Shown here piece after piece: positions 25,140 through 34,085 of a stretch of DNA of 48,611 nucleotides. The position numbers and the translations under genes were made by a program. Under the pieces are notes generated by a model. The model was not told the DNA's origin, ran no database searches, and saw nothing but the letters and a program-made list of their open reading frames with translations. The stretch's first letter is position 1, and each line of letters begins with the position of its first letter. This DNA comes from an uncultured Bacilli bacterium (GTDB lineage: Bacteria; Bacillota_I; Bacilli_A; RF39; UBA660), in NCBI GenBank assembly GCA_944329425.1, contig CALVIG010000008.1, positions 1 to 48,611 of the forward strand, written 5' to 3'.

Positions 25140-26334
25140 AATTTGTTCTTCCTTTATCAACGATAACCGTATCCTCTACACCGGTATTTAATAACCTACT
25201 AAGCATCAAAGTTGGATAACCTAAATACGGGATATCAAATTTTATTACACCTGCAAATTGAGATTCTTTGACTGGATATAAATCTATGTCATCATTATTA
25301 TCTCCTTTTGTAATAAATACACGATCTCCATTATTATCTTCATATATGGTAACTACCCGGTGAACAACGTAATAGTTTTCCATTCTATATCTTATGATAT
25401 CTCCTTCTTTTACCTTTTTTACATCGGTATCTTTTATTATAACAATATCACCTTTATAAATTTTTGGTGCCATACTATTACTTGCAATTACTAAAGGTTT
25501 TATAGGGAACATACCTAAACCAAAACATACCATGAGTATAATAACACCCATCATAACTATCCAGCCCTTTAACCCTACGGTTTTTACTTCTTTTCTATCA
25601 AGAGTTTTATCTATTTTATTAATTAAATAATTTATGTATATATAAGTGAAAAAAGGGATTGCCGAATTTAATATTGCTAAGGTTGCCAAATCAACGTCTG
25701 GAAGAATTGGAAGTACGTATAAAGCAAGTTGAGGCAATAACAAATACATAATTGAAATTTTATAACCAGAAAAATAGCACAAATAAGTTAAAAATAAACT
25801 AGTTATTAACTCTGGCATAAATGTTTGAATAAAAAACTCAAACGTTGATAACGAATCTTTAAAATAAGTATCAAATTTATATATATTTAAATTTGTTAAA
25901 CAAAGTAGTAACGATATAAATAACGTCCACCATAATATTCTTTTTTTCTCACAATTATTTATCATGTAATACCTAGAATACTCTCTAACAATTATCATAG
26001 GTAAAAACGACCATATGTTGGTAATAATGCCTTTTAAAGAACTATCATATGGATTATACGCAAAACCTTTAATATAACCTAAAACAAAGTATATTAAAAA
26101 ATACACTAAAGTTGCTACCACAACCGTAAAATTCACATCTTTTTTATATTTTTTATTAACTACCACGTCATTTTTAAAAAATACAACCGCTATTATACCA
26201 ATAAATATCCATGTTAAAGGTTTTATAACATACGCATAAGAAGTTCCAAATTTTAAAGAAAGACCAGTAACTTCAAATAATAATGATAATAAAATAATTA
26301 ATGATAAAACAATCACCCTTAAATTTTTTTTCAC
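25138..26334 (-). CDS. sipW: SipW-type signal peptidase with large N-terminal membrane domain
   Basis: This signal peptidase I of the ER/archaeal (SipW) type should cleave the four SipW-dependent proteins around it. The catalytic part is C-terminal: the nucleophile S287 in IASNSMAPKIYKGD, the general-base His H325 in YYVVHRVV, and the GDNND motif at 344-348. A Ser-His pair replaces the usual Ser-Lys. About 250 residues precede it with roughly seven membrane helices, whereas classical SipW has only one or two, so this is a fusion or an extended form. The start is GTG 26334, after AGGGTGA. It follows the copy 3 surface protein by 14 bases in one operon. Confidence 0.88.
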   Translation of the reverse strand: MKKNLRVIVLSLIILLSLLFEVTGLSLKFGTSYAYVIKPLTWIFIGIIAVVFFKNDVVVNKKYKKDVNFTVVVATLVYFLIYFVLGYIKGFAYNPYDSSLKGIITNIWSFLPMIIVREYSRYYMINNCEKKRILWWTLFISLLLCLTNLNIYKFDTYFKDSLSTFEFFIQTFMPELITSLFLTYLCYFSGYKISIMYLLLPQLALYVLPILPDVDLATLAILNSAIPFFTYIYINYLINKIDKTLDRKEVKTVGLKGWIVMMGVIILMVCFGLGMFPIKPLVIASNSMAPKIYKGDIVIIKDTDVKKVKEGDIIRYRMENYYVVHRVVTIYEDNNGDRVFITKGDNNDDIDLYPVKESQFAGVIKFDIPYLGYPTLMLSRLLNTGVEDTVIVDKGRTN

Positions 26335-26348
26335 TTTATCACCCTATC

Positions 26349-26939
26349 TTAATGTGAATAATTTATTATAAAATAGAAATATCTTGGCTTATTTTGGTAC
26401 ATGTAAGTAACCGTAGCTTTAACTTCGTGTTCATAAAGTTCAGATAAAAAATCAAATTTTACTGAAAAAGTTACGTCAACACTCTCTCCTGGTGCAACGG
26501 TTGTTTTAGACAATGTTGCACTCGTACCTTTAATTCTTGAAAACGGGTTTTTTACTATTTCAGTACTAACCGTTCCATTTGAAAAACTAGTAGTGGTAGG
26601 ATTAGTAAAAGTTACCGTATAATTAATGGTTTTTTCACCCATTGTAATTCCTATCTTTTTTACGAAATAAAGTTTGTAAGTATCCCCTTCCCATGATTCA
26701 CTTTCGAAATCAACAAAAGATTTAGTATTATCCGCTGTATAATACCTATTGTAATAAGTATCTCTTATAACTGCCTGAGTTGGTAATTTAGTTCCTTCGT
26801 AATAATCAACCGTACTAGCTACACCACTTATAACTAGAGAATCCTTAAAAAAAGCATATCCAACAGATATAGTTAGTATGTATATAAGAATAATTATCGT
26901 TACTATAAATAACTTATTTTTTACAACGTTACTCATCAT
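26349..26939 (-). CDS. SipW-dependent surface protein, copy 3 (divergent)
   Basis: A 196-residue exported protein with a signal helix (about 10-26) followed by VGYAFFKDSLVISGVAS, again the GYxxF pattern. The mature domain has a longer N-terminal part with YYEGTKLPTQAV, then VTFTNPTTTSFSNG and a beta-sandwich ending FIINYSH. It is the most divergent of the four. ATG 26939 lies five bases after AGGTGA. A GTG at 26948 is inside that site. It is directly upstream of sipW, suggesting that it is the major cognate substrate. Confidence 0.75.
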   Translation of the reverse strand: MMSNVVKNKLFIVTIIILIYILTISVGYAFFKDSLVISGVASTVDYYEGTKLPTQAVIRDTYYNRYYTADNTKSFVDFESESWEGDTYKLYFVKKIGITMGEKTINYTVTFTNPTTTSFSNGTVSTEIVKNPFSRIKGTSATLSKTTVAPGESVDVTFSVKFDFLSELYEHEVKATVTYMYQNKPRYFYFIINYSH

Positions 26940-27012
26940 ATGCTTCACCTATCCTAATAATATTAACATATTATTTAACAAAAAACAATAATAATAATAC
27001 GTGCATAAAGTT

Positions 27013-27044
27013 AAAAAAGCTTCTTACATATAAGAAGCTTTTTT
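27013..27044 (-). terminator. Strong terminator after SipW-dependent copy 4
   Basis: Fourteen-base arms AAAAAAGCTTCTTA and TAAGAAGCTTTTTT pair around a 4-base loop, ending at the stop of copy 4 (27043-27045). Confidence 0.88.
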
Positions 27045-27543
27045 ATATTACTTGCTCATAATTAAGTTTTATGGTAAATTCAACGTTTGACGAACTTTCA
27101 ATAGAACTTTCATCCCATAAAACCTTAATTTTAAAAACCTGCTCAACACCTTGATTTATGACTTGGTTTTTTAATTCATCAAGACCAGAATAACTAATTT
27201 TAATAGAAGGATCTGAATCTAATCCTTGCTGCTCAATATTCACTAATTTTGCTGGAATTGTGCCATTATTGGTTGTTGTTATTGTGTATTCAACATACGA
27301 ACCAGGATATTCTAATTTTGGAATATTAATACTTAAAGTATTTTTATCCTCTGATATTTGAGCCGTAGCTCCAGTGCTTCCTATTTGGGTCGTTACATCC
27401 GCTGACTTAAATTCAACATCAAAATTACCTTTTGCGGTAGCTGTACCATTGATTGAAAGCGTTTGACTAAACAAAGCGTATCCTAACGAAACCGCCAAAG
27501 AAAAAGCCACTATCGCAATCATGATAAATTTACCTTTTTTCAT
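27043..27543 (-). CDS. SipW-dependent surface protein (TasA/camelysin-like), copy 4
   Basis: This 166-residue exported protein is closest to copy 2: the signal ends LGYALFSQTLSINGTATAKG, and the mature part has YPGSYVEYTITTTNNGTIPAKLVNIEQQGL and ends KLNYEQVI. ATG 27543 lies eight bases after AGGTGAGG. ATG 27549 is too near the site. It has its own terminator and is probably transcribed alone. Confidence 0.85.
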   Translation of the reverse strand: MKKGKFIMIAIVAFSLAVSLGYALFSQTLSINGTATAKGNFDVEFKSADVTTQIGSTGATAQISEDKNTLSINIPKLEYPGSYVEYTITTTNNGTIPAKLVNIEQQGLDSDPSIKISYSGLDELKNQVINQGVEQVFKIKVLWDESSIESSSNVEFTIKLNYEQVI

Positions 27544-27610
27544 ATCCATATCCTCACCTATCTTTAATTAGCATACATTTTATTTAAATCTAAGTCAAGG
27601 GTAAAACAAT

Positions 27611-28561
27611 CTAAATTTTCAAAATTTGTCCTGGTTTAATTAAGTTTGGATTATTACCTATAACGTCTTTATTTTTTTGATATAAACTTTGCCAATCAGT
27701 TCCATATTTATTTGCTATAGAACTTAAGGTATCGCCTTTTTTTACTACGTAAGTAACCGGATTTATGTTAGTAAGAGTTCCTGGGATTTTAATTATTTGA
27801 CCAATATAGATTTTATTAGGATCTTTTATGTTATTATAACTAGCTAATTTTTGATAAGTAGTGTTGTATTTATTAGCAATTTTAGTTAACGTATCACCTT
27901 TTTTTACCACATAATTTATTTCTTTAACTTCCTCTTTTTTAGGTTCTTCCGTATTTCCTGTTGCGCCATTTCCTTTTATTATTGATGGATAATCTTTATA
28001 TGATATATTAAGGTCTACGTTACCATTTATTCCAGGAACACTTCCTTTAGAAGAATATTGCCATATACCAAATGGTTTATTATAAGTAGGTTTACTTGTC
28101 CACTGCGCTAACCACTTATCATATCTATCTAACACGTTACTATTTAATTTATTATTAAAATAATCCAAGTTAGCATATATCATGGCATAGTATCCTGCCT
28201 CTTCAACCATTTTACAAAATACGTTTGCAATATCAACAAGCGTATCTTTTCTTACGTCGGCGGTTCTATCTGAATATTCTATGTCTATTACAACTGGATA
28301 AGTTGGGTTATAATTTTTTATTAAATTAATAAATGAAGAAGCTTCCTTTTTCGCTGTTTCAACGTCTGTTGCATATGAAAAATGATATAAACCATAAGGA
28401 ACGTTTATTTTTTCTAATCCCTTAATATTTTGTTTATACTTTCTATCTTCATAAAACGAACCATAACTAGTTCTTACCATGGCAAAATCTATGTTGCCTT
28501 TTAATTTTTCAAAATCTATATCTCCCTGATGATGACTTATGTCTATTCCCTTTTTTTCCAA
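27611..28561 (-). CDS. GH25 muramidase with two LysM domains
   Basis: A 316-residue peptidoglycan hydrolase. The GH25 lysozyme domain covers about 4-205, with GIDISHHQGDIDF at the front and the catalytic acid pair in VVIDIEYSDR. Two LysM modules follow (about 220-265 and 270-316), each starting YVVKKGDTL. The start is TTG 28561, seven bases after GGAGG. An ATG at 28579 precedes that site and cannot be the start. No signal peptide is present, so export is unclear. Cell-wall remodelling or lysis is the likely role, next to a polysaccharide deacetylase. Confidence 0.9.
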   Translation of the reverse strand: MEKKGIDISHHQGDIDFEKLKGNIDFAMVRTSYGSFYEDRKYKQNIKGLEKINVPYGLYHFSYATDVETAKKEASSFINLIKNYNPTYPVVIDIEYSDRTADVRKDTLVDIANVFCKMVEEAGYYAMIYANLDYFNNKLNSNVLDRYDKWLAQWTSKPTYNKPFGIWQYSSKGSVPGINGNVDLNISYKDYPSIIKGNGATGNTEEPKKEEVKEINYVVKKGDTLTKIANKYNTTYQKLASYNNIKDPNKIYIGQIIKIPGTLTNINPVTYVVKKGDTLSSIANKYGTDWQSLYQKNKDVIGNNPNLIKPGQILKI

Positions 28562-28626
28562 AATATTACCTCCATTCAATATATTAAATGTACTTAAAAA
28601 AAAAGGAAATAATTATAAAGCCAAAT

Positions 28627-28649
28627 AAAAAACGCAAAAATGCGTTTTT
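28627..28649 (-). terminator. Terminator downstream of the NodB deacetylase
   Basis: AAAAAACGCA pairs with TGCGTTTTT around an AAAA loop. Confidence 0.8.
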
Positions 28650-28654
28650 GGTTA

Positions 28655-30070
28655 TTAATTATTTATTCTTTGATGAACTACCGGGCTTTCCATGGTAAGT
28701 GGTGCAAACGTATATCCATTAGCTAACCCATATTCTATTATTCGTTCAACCGAATTGACGGTATATTCTTTTATGTCATGCATTAAAACGACGTTGATTC
28801 CATTTTCTTTTAAACTACCCGTTACGTTTTGGTATATTTTATTTGGATCTTTAGTATTACCCGCATCACCAGACATAATGGTCCAATCAAAATACCTAAA
28901 TCCAAGTTCTTCTACCTTACTTGCCAAGGTACTCATTATTCCCATTCTATACCTTCTACTTATGGTATTAGAACTACCACCAGGAAACCTAATTATTTTT
29001 GACTCATATCCAGTATAGCCTTTTACTTTTTCCTGAATTCTTAGTAAATCTTCCATATAAGCTTCAGTACTAGTATATATTAATCCATAATTATGAGAAT
29101 AGCTATGTAACCCAACGGTATGACCCTCGGCGTATTCTCTTGTTAACAAATCATTATACCTATTATCATAACCAGTTACAAAAAAAGTAGCTTTAACATC
29201 ATATTTTTTTAAAATATCTAACAACCTAGCGGTATATTTTCCAGGTCCATCATCAAAAGTTAAATAAATTGTTTTGTTAGAAACAACACCCGGTGTATAA
29301 TTATTTTTAGCGAAAACCTTAACCGTTCTTTTTACAATGGTTTCGTTACCAAAATCATCTTCAACGCTGTACTTTATTTCATAAGTTCCAGCCTTTTGCG
29401 TATTAACAGTACCATCTACCTTAACTTTTTCAGTTATGTTTCCATCACAATTATCAATTGCTACATACCCCGGCTCTACGTACTTAGTGTTTAATGCAAT
29501 ATATAAAGTACTATCATCATTTAATATTAAAGTTGGTTTTTCCTCGTCTTTTATGGTTACATCATACTCCTTTGTTGTAATGTTACCAGAAGAATCAGTT
29601 ACTTTATATATTATTCTATCACCATTTAGTTTATACTCTATTTTATCAGTTAAGTTACCATCATAATTATCAGTAGAATTATAAGTCACGTTATTAACCT
29701 TACCGTTTGGGCATACATTGTTAAAATCCCCCTCAACGATTAATTCAGGTGCTGTTTTATCAACAACTTCTACCCTTTTTTTCCTAATACTTACAATGCC
29801 ATTTTTTTCCGCTTCATACGTTATTGTATAAACTCCTATTTTTTGGGTATTAACTTTACCTTTAACGTTATAATCTATCGGTGTACACTTTAATTTATTA
29901 CCATAACAAACCTTTATCTTTTCTTCTTCATATTTACTAAAAACTTCTATTTTAGAGTATTCATCAAATTTTTGAAAGTAAATTTTTTTATTAAAATAGT
30001 TTAAATACGTTAAAATGCCTAATAATGCAACCGATAAAAATATAACTACTATTAATGCTTTATTCTTCAT
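28655..30070 (-). CDS. Polysaccharide deacetylase with Ig-like (DUF5011-type) repeats
   Basis: A 471-residue exported enzyme with an N-terminal membrane anchor (about 4-22), three Ig-like repeats (about 30-255) with the DNYDGNLT and IDNCDGNITEKVKVDGTVNT patterns typical of DUF5011-like domains, then a NodB deacetylase domain. It has the metal-binding TFDDGPG, the HSYSH motif, RFPGGSS, and the late catalytic LMHD. It should remove acetyl groups from peptidoglycan or another surface glycan. ATG 30070 follows GAGGT. An upstream in-frame ATG (30103) lies before that site. Confidence 0.9.
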   Translation of the reverse strand: MKNKALIVVIFLSVALLGILTYLNYFNKKIYFQKFDEYSKIEVFSKYEEEKIKVCYGNKLKCTPIDYNVKGKVNTQKIGVYTITYEAEKNGIVSIRKKRVEVVDKTAPELIVEGDFNNVCPNGKVNNVTYNSTDNYDGNLTDKIEYKLNGDRIIYKVTDSSGNITTKEYDVTIKDEEKPTLILNDDSTLYIALNTKYVEPGYVAIDNCDGNITEKVKVDGTVNTQKAGTYEIKYSVEDDFGNETIVKRTVKVFAKNNYTPGVVSNKTIYLTFDDGPGKYTARLLDILKKYDVKATFFVTGYDNRYNDLLTREYAEGHTVGLHSYSHNYGLIYTSTEAYMEDLLRIQEKVKGYTGYESKIIRFPGGSSNTISRRYRMGIMSTLASKVEELGFRYFDWTIMSGDAGNTKDPNKIYQNVTGSLKENGINVVLMHDIKEYTVNSVERIIEYGLANGYTFAPLTMESPVVHQRINN

Positions 30071-30116
30071 TCTTATTACCTCATAATTATTATAACACCT
30101 CATTTAAAAAGTATAA

Positions 30117-30145
30117 AGAAAAGAACGAATTATTAATCGTTCTTT
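30117..30145 (-). terminator. Terminator overlapping the Met-gamma-lyase-like gene
   Basis: AAAGAACGA (30120-30128) pairs with TCGTTCTTT (30137-30145) and encloses the stop at 30133-30135. Confidence 0.6.
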
Positions 30146-31386
30146 AAAAGGGTTTCAACAGCTTTCATAACCGCTATCTTACCATAAGAATAAGTTAAAC
30201 TACCTTGCTGATATGCTATAAATGGCGATCTTACTGGGCCATCGCAAGAAAGTTCAATTGAAGATCCTTGCGTAAAAGAACCTGCTGCCATAACAACTTT
30301 ATCTTCATACCCTGGCATGTCCCAAGGAAGTGGTTTTGAAAAAGAATCTATCGGTGATGATGATTGTATACCTGCGCAATATTTAACCAAATCCTTTTCA
30401 TTACCAAATATAATATTTTGAACAATATCCGCTCTTTTTTCATTATATTTAGGTTCTACTTCATAACCTAAACATTCTAAAACTTTACTAGTTAATATAG
30501 CGGTTTTTAAAGCAGAAGCAACAACGCTTGGTGCAAAAAATAATCCTTGTAATAAGTATCTATTAATTCCCAGGGTTGGTCCAACTTCCCTTCCCTCTCC
30601 AGGTAGTGTTAACCTTTCTCCTGCCAAATCAACCAAGTCTTTTTTACCCGCTATATAAGCTCCGTTAGGTGCTATACCACCACCTAAGTTTTTTATTAAC
30701 GAACCCACTATTATATCAGCACCAACCTCTAACGGAGTTTTATCTTCCACAAACTCACAATAACAATTATCTACCATTATGATAGCTTCTTTATCTACTT
30801 TTCTTATCTCTTCTATTACTTTTTCAACCTTATCAATAGTTATACTTTTTCTTGTTGAATAACCCTTACTTCTTTGTATTTCAATTAATTTAACTTTATT
30901 ATTCGTTAAATATTCTTTTATTTTTGCATAATCAAAATCATTATTAACTAAATCAATTTCATCATATTTAACACCAAATGATTTTAAAGAACTTTTATTT
31001 TCTTTTATTCCTATTACTTCATGAAGTGTATCATAAGGAGTTCCGGTTATGCTTAACATGATATCCCCCGGTCTTAAATACGCAAATAAAGCAACACAAA
31101 GCGCGTGTGAACCAGATATAAACTGAGACCTTACAAGAGCATCTTCTGCGCCTAATACTTCTGCAAAAACACGTTCTATAGCATCACGGCCTAAATCATC
31201 ATATCCATAACCCGTAGTACTCCCAAAATGGGTCTCTGATATGTTATTTTTATTAAATGCACTAAGCACCTTTAAACTATTCATATCACACATTTCATCT
31301 ATCTTTTTAAATTCTTCTTTTAAACTTTCTTCAGCATTTAATACAATTTTTCTTACTTTATCACTTATTCCGAAATTATTATACAT
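30133..31386 (-). CDS. Methionine gamma-lyase-like PLP enzyme (YnbB family)
   Basis: A 417-residue fold type I PLP enzyme of the Met-gamma-lyase/aluminium-resistance (YnbB) family. GYGYDDLGRDAIERVFA (59-75) and RSQFISGSHAL (86-96) form the substrate and phosphate region, D206 in IIMVDNCYCEF contacts the cofactor nitrogen, and the likely Schiff-base lysine is K232 in GSLIKNLGGGIAPNG. Length matches the family. The true reaction in this family is not well settled. AGGAGTAAG precedes ATG 31386. It follows the VanZ-like gene by 25 bases. Confidence 0.88.
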   Translation of the reverse strand: MYNNFGISDKVRKIVLNAEESLKEEFKKIDEMCDMNSLKVLSAFNKNNISETHFGSTTGYGYDDLGRDAIERVFAEVLGAEDALVRSQFISGSHALCVALFAYLRPGDIMLSITGTPYDTLHEVIGIKENKSSLKSFGVKYDEIDLVNNDFDYAKIKEYLTNNKVKLIEIQRSKGYSTRKSITIDKVEKVIEEIRKVDKEAIIMVDNCYCEFVEDKTPLEVGADIIVGSLIKNLGGGIAPNGAYIAGKKDLVDLAGERLTLPGEGREVGPTLGINRYLLQGLFFAPSVVASALKTAILTSKVLECLGYEVEPKYNEKRADIVQNIIFGNEKDLVKYCAGIQSSSPIDSFSKPLPWDMPGYEDKVVMAAGSFTQGSSIELSCDGPVRSPFIAYQQGSLTYSYGKIAVMKAVETLLKND

Positions 31387-31411
31387 AATTACTTACTCCT
31401 TTGCTTTTTTC

Positions 31412-32731
31412 TTATTCTTCTTTATATGATACGTTTAGATTTTCATCAACATTTACGTTAATCTTTTTTGTTATCGTTTTTGTTTTACCGTTTCCATCAG
31501 TTAGTTCAATGTTTATATTCATGGTTTTAGTACCATTTTTTATAGGTATTATATTAACTTCGTAATCTAAAACCTTATCTTTATTTGATTTATCTATTAT
31601 AACTAATTTTGCTATATCAGAATCCACGTAATCGATAAAAGATGAACTATCATTATTTGGGTTTTCTATTTCAATATTAAAATATGTATATTTATGTTCT
31701 ATCTCATAATCAATGTTATTATCATTCATGTTATATAACAATCTTTCAATATCATAATTATATTTAGAATTATCTAAAAAATCCTTTACACTAAATTTAT
31801 CTTTGTCATTAACCACTACATAAAAATAACTATTATCATAACATTTAAAATAATATTTATAAATTTCATCTTCATAAAAAGAATTATTATCCCCACAATT
31901 ATTATCATGTTCAAAAGTTATATTAGGATTATTTATACTGTTGTAATCATCTACGTTTTGGTTATACAATTTATTTCTATATACTATTATGGATAGACAT
32001 ACAATTATAATAATTAATATAAATGAAATTATTTTTATATATGATTTTTTACTAATCTTATTATGTTCTAATAAAAACACGTTATTTATTAAATCATTCA
32101 CCGATTTAATATTAAGTAGTAAATACATTATTACAGCACCAAATAAATTAAGTATTAAATCATCTATATCAAACCTACCAGAGGTTGTTATAAGTTGTAA
32201 TGATTCAATTCCTAATATAATAATAATCATGGTTATAATAAAATTTTTAAATTTACTTTGTTTTTTAAATAAAAGCGGTAAAAATAAAGCCATAGGCATA
32301 AAAGCACATATGTTTCCCAACAAATTAAACATTATTTGTCTTGTTGAATACATGCTATTAAATTCCTTTATATAATTTATTATCGTTTTAAAAGGAACCA
32401 AATTAACACTTTGTTTTATATAAACTTTAAAGTCTTTAATAGCAAAACCATTTCTGCCCCATGAACTATCAAATAAAGTAAGTGTTATTAATAGCATTAA
32501 ATAAAGCATAAAAAATATATATAAATTTATTTTCATCGGTTTATTGTTACCTAAATATTTTGATAATAATAAACCCCCAAAATACAAAAATAAACAACTA
32601 GTACATAATAAAATTAATCTAAAAAACTCTACCATTTCAATTTTAAAACTTGCTATTGCGTAAAATAATAAGATAAGAATAGCTACAACATACATTATAA
32701 TACTTGAAACTAAATTTATTTTTTTCTTCAT
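31412..32731 (-). CDS. VanZ-like membrane protein with C-terminal extracytoplasmic domain
   Basis: A 439-residue protein. The N-terminal half (about 10-215) has six hydrophobic segments and VanZ features: NLVPFKTIINYI, RQIMFNLLGNICAFMPMALFLPLL, and GRFDIDDLILNLFGAVIMY. A further helix at about 230-250 leads into a roughly 190-residue asparagine- and aspartate-rich outer domain with no family I recognise. VanZ in enterococci gives low-level teicoplanin resistance, but most VanZ-like proteins are uncharacterised. The ribosome binding site is weak. The gene is upstream of the PLP enzyme. Confidence 0.75.
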   Translation of the reverse strand: MKKKINLVSSIIMYVVAILILLFYAIASFKIEMVEFFRLILLCTSCLFLYFGGLLLSKYLGNNKPMKINLYIFFMLYLMLLITLTLFDSSWGRNGFAIKDFKVYIKQSVNLVPFKTIINYIKEFNSMYSTRQIMFNLLGNICAFMPMALFLPLLFKKQSKFKNFIITMIIIILGIESLQLITTSGRFDIDDLILNLFGAVIMYLLLNIKSVNDLINNVFLLEHNKISKKSYIKIISFILIIIIVCLSIIVYRNKLYNQNVDDYNSINNPNITFEHDNNCGDNNSFYEDEIYKYYFKCYDNSYFYVVVNDKDKFSVKDFLDNSKYNYDIERLLYNMNDNNIDYEIEHKYTYFNIEIENPNNDSSSFIDYVDSDIAKLVIIDKSNKDKVLDYEVNIIPIKNGTKTMNINIELTDGNGKTKTITKKINVNVDENLNVSYKEE

Positions 32732-32767
32732 TTTTAAAACCCGCTTTCAAATTAGTATTTATATTTT

Positions 32768-33508
32768 TTATTGATGATTACTACCACCATCTACCCTTAA
32801 TACTTCGTTATTTATGTAACTTGCATCATCACTTGCTATAAAATATATAGCTTTTGCAATCTCTTCTGGTTTTCCAAATCTTCTTTGATATATTTTTTTA
32901 CATTCTTCTTTTATATAATCCTCGTCCAACTCTTTATTCATCTCGGTATTTACCCATCCTGGTGTTACTGCATTTACCCTTACGCAAGGAGAAAACTCTA
33001 AAGCTAAATTATGAGTAAGCGAAATTAGTCCAGCCTTTGATGCATCATAATCAAGAGAGTATGTATAATAAGTATCTATACCATTAGTGGATGATACGTT
33101 TACTATGGAACCTTTTTTTTCATTTAACATATATTTCCCTACTTCTTTTGAAACTATAAAAGGTCCTATTAAATTAACGTCTAATATTTTCTTAAAATTA
33201 TCTATCGTCTTATCATGAAACGTTGTATCAATTGCAATGCCTGCGTTATTAACAAGAACGTCTATCTTACCAAAATAATTAATTATATTATTAACCATTT
33301 CTTTAACTTTTTTTTCATCTGATACATCACATTTAAAAAGACTTACATCAACATCATAGTTTTCCACAATAAAACTTTTTAATTCTTCTGCTTTTAAATC
33401 GTTTGATACATAATTAATTACTACGTTGTAATTATGTTTAGCAAACTCTAGTGCACACGCTTTTCCAATTCCCCTTGATGCGCCAGTTATTAATACCGTT
33501 TTTCTCAT
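32768..33508 (-). CDS. Short-chain dehydrogenase/reductase (FabG-like)
   Basis: A 246-residue NAD(P)-dependent oxidoreductase with the cofactor loop TGASRGIG (7-14), NNAGIA, the catalytic Ser in NVSSTNG and the YxxxK active site as YDASK, and PGWVNTEM near the C-terminus. It resembles 3-oxoacyl-ACP reductase, but no fatty-acid genes are adjacent, so the substrate is open. AAGGAGG precedes ATG 33508. Confidence 0.88.
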   Translation of the reverse strand: MRKTVLITGASRGIGKACALEFAKHNYNVVINYVSNDLKAEELKSFIVENYDVDVSLFKCDVSDEKKVKEMVNNIINYFGKIDVLVNNAGIAIDTTFHDKTIDNFKKILDVNLIGPFIVSKEVGKYMLNEKKGSIVNVSSTNGIDTYYTYSLDYDASKAGLISLTHNLALEFSPCVRVNAVTPGWVNTEMNKELDEDYIKEECKKIYQRRFGKPEEIAKAIYFIASDDASYINNEVLRVDGGSNHQ

Positions 33509-33560
33509 AAATACCTCCTTTTAAATCATTATAACACATTAATATTAAATTTTATTTTAT

Positions 33561-33591
33561 AAAAAAAGATATACTTATTTACAAGTATATC
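33561..33591 (-). terminator. Terminator overlapping the lipoprotein stop
   Basis: GATATACTT (33568-33576) pairs with AAGTATATC (33583-33591), with a T7 run on the minus strand. The stop at 33575-33577 is enclosed. Confidence 0.8.
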
Positions 33592-34006
33592 CTTGGGATT
33601 CTAGTTCTTTTTTCGTAGCGGCTTTAGTACCATATACATCTTCTAAATCTAGGTTTTTCTTTTGGTCATCTGTCATGTTTTTAACATCCATATCAATCTT
33701 TATGCTAATTTTATTATTTTCGCTATCAATATTTACCTTACCACCATTATCTGAGTAGCTTTTAAATTGTTCTTCAAGCATACTTTTCATAAAATCTACA
33801 TAACTTGAATAAGTTTCATCAACGTTAACATCAACATTCATGTTTATGTTAGTTACTTCGTTATCTTCAAACGTAATAACTGCTTTTTGATCCATTTTCA
33901 TTCCAGTTTCGCTTTGACTCATGGTGCAAGTTAACGTTTCAGTTCCACACCCCGTTAAAATAAATGTTAACGCTACTGCCGCTAATCCCATTAAAGCTTT
34001 TTTCAT
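33575..34006 (-). CDS. YehR-like (DUF1307) lipoprotein
   Basis: A 143-residue lipoprotein with a signal peptide MKKALMGLAAVALTFILTGC, where the lipobox LTGC gives the lipidated C20. The mature part has the pattern of small DUF1307/YehR lipoproteins: a first strand TLTCTMSQSETGMKM, a middle helix YVDFMKSMLEEQFKSY, IKIDMDVKNMTDDQ, and the C-terminal segment TKKELESQGYTCK. The function of this family is unknown. GGAGGAAAG precedes ATG 34006. Confidence 0.75.
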   Translation of the reverse strand: MKKALMGLAAVALTFILTGCGTETLTCTMSQSETGMKMDQKAVITFEDNEVTNINMNVDVNVDETYSSYVDFMKSMLEEQFKSYSDNGGKVNIDSENNKISIKIDMDVKNMTDDQKKNLDLEDVYGTKAATKKELESQGYTCK

Positions 34007-34085
34007 ACTTTCCTCCTATAATTAAAGTATACTAAAATTATAAGACGGTGACAACATATTTTGACAAATTTATGACAATACAATA

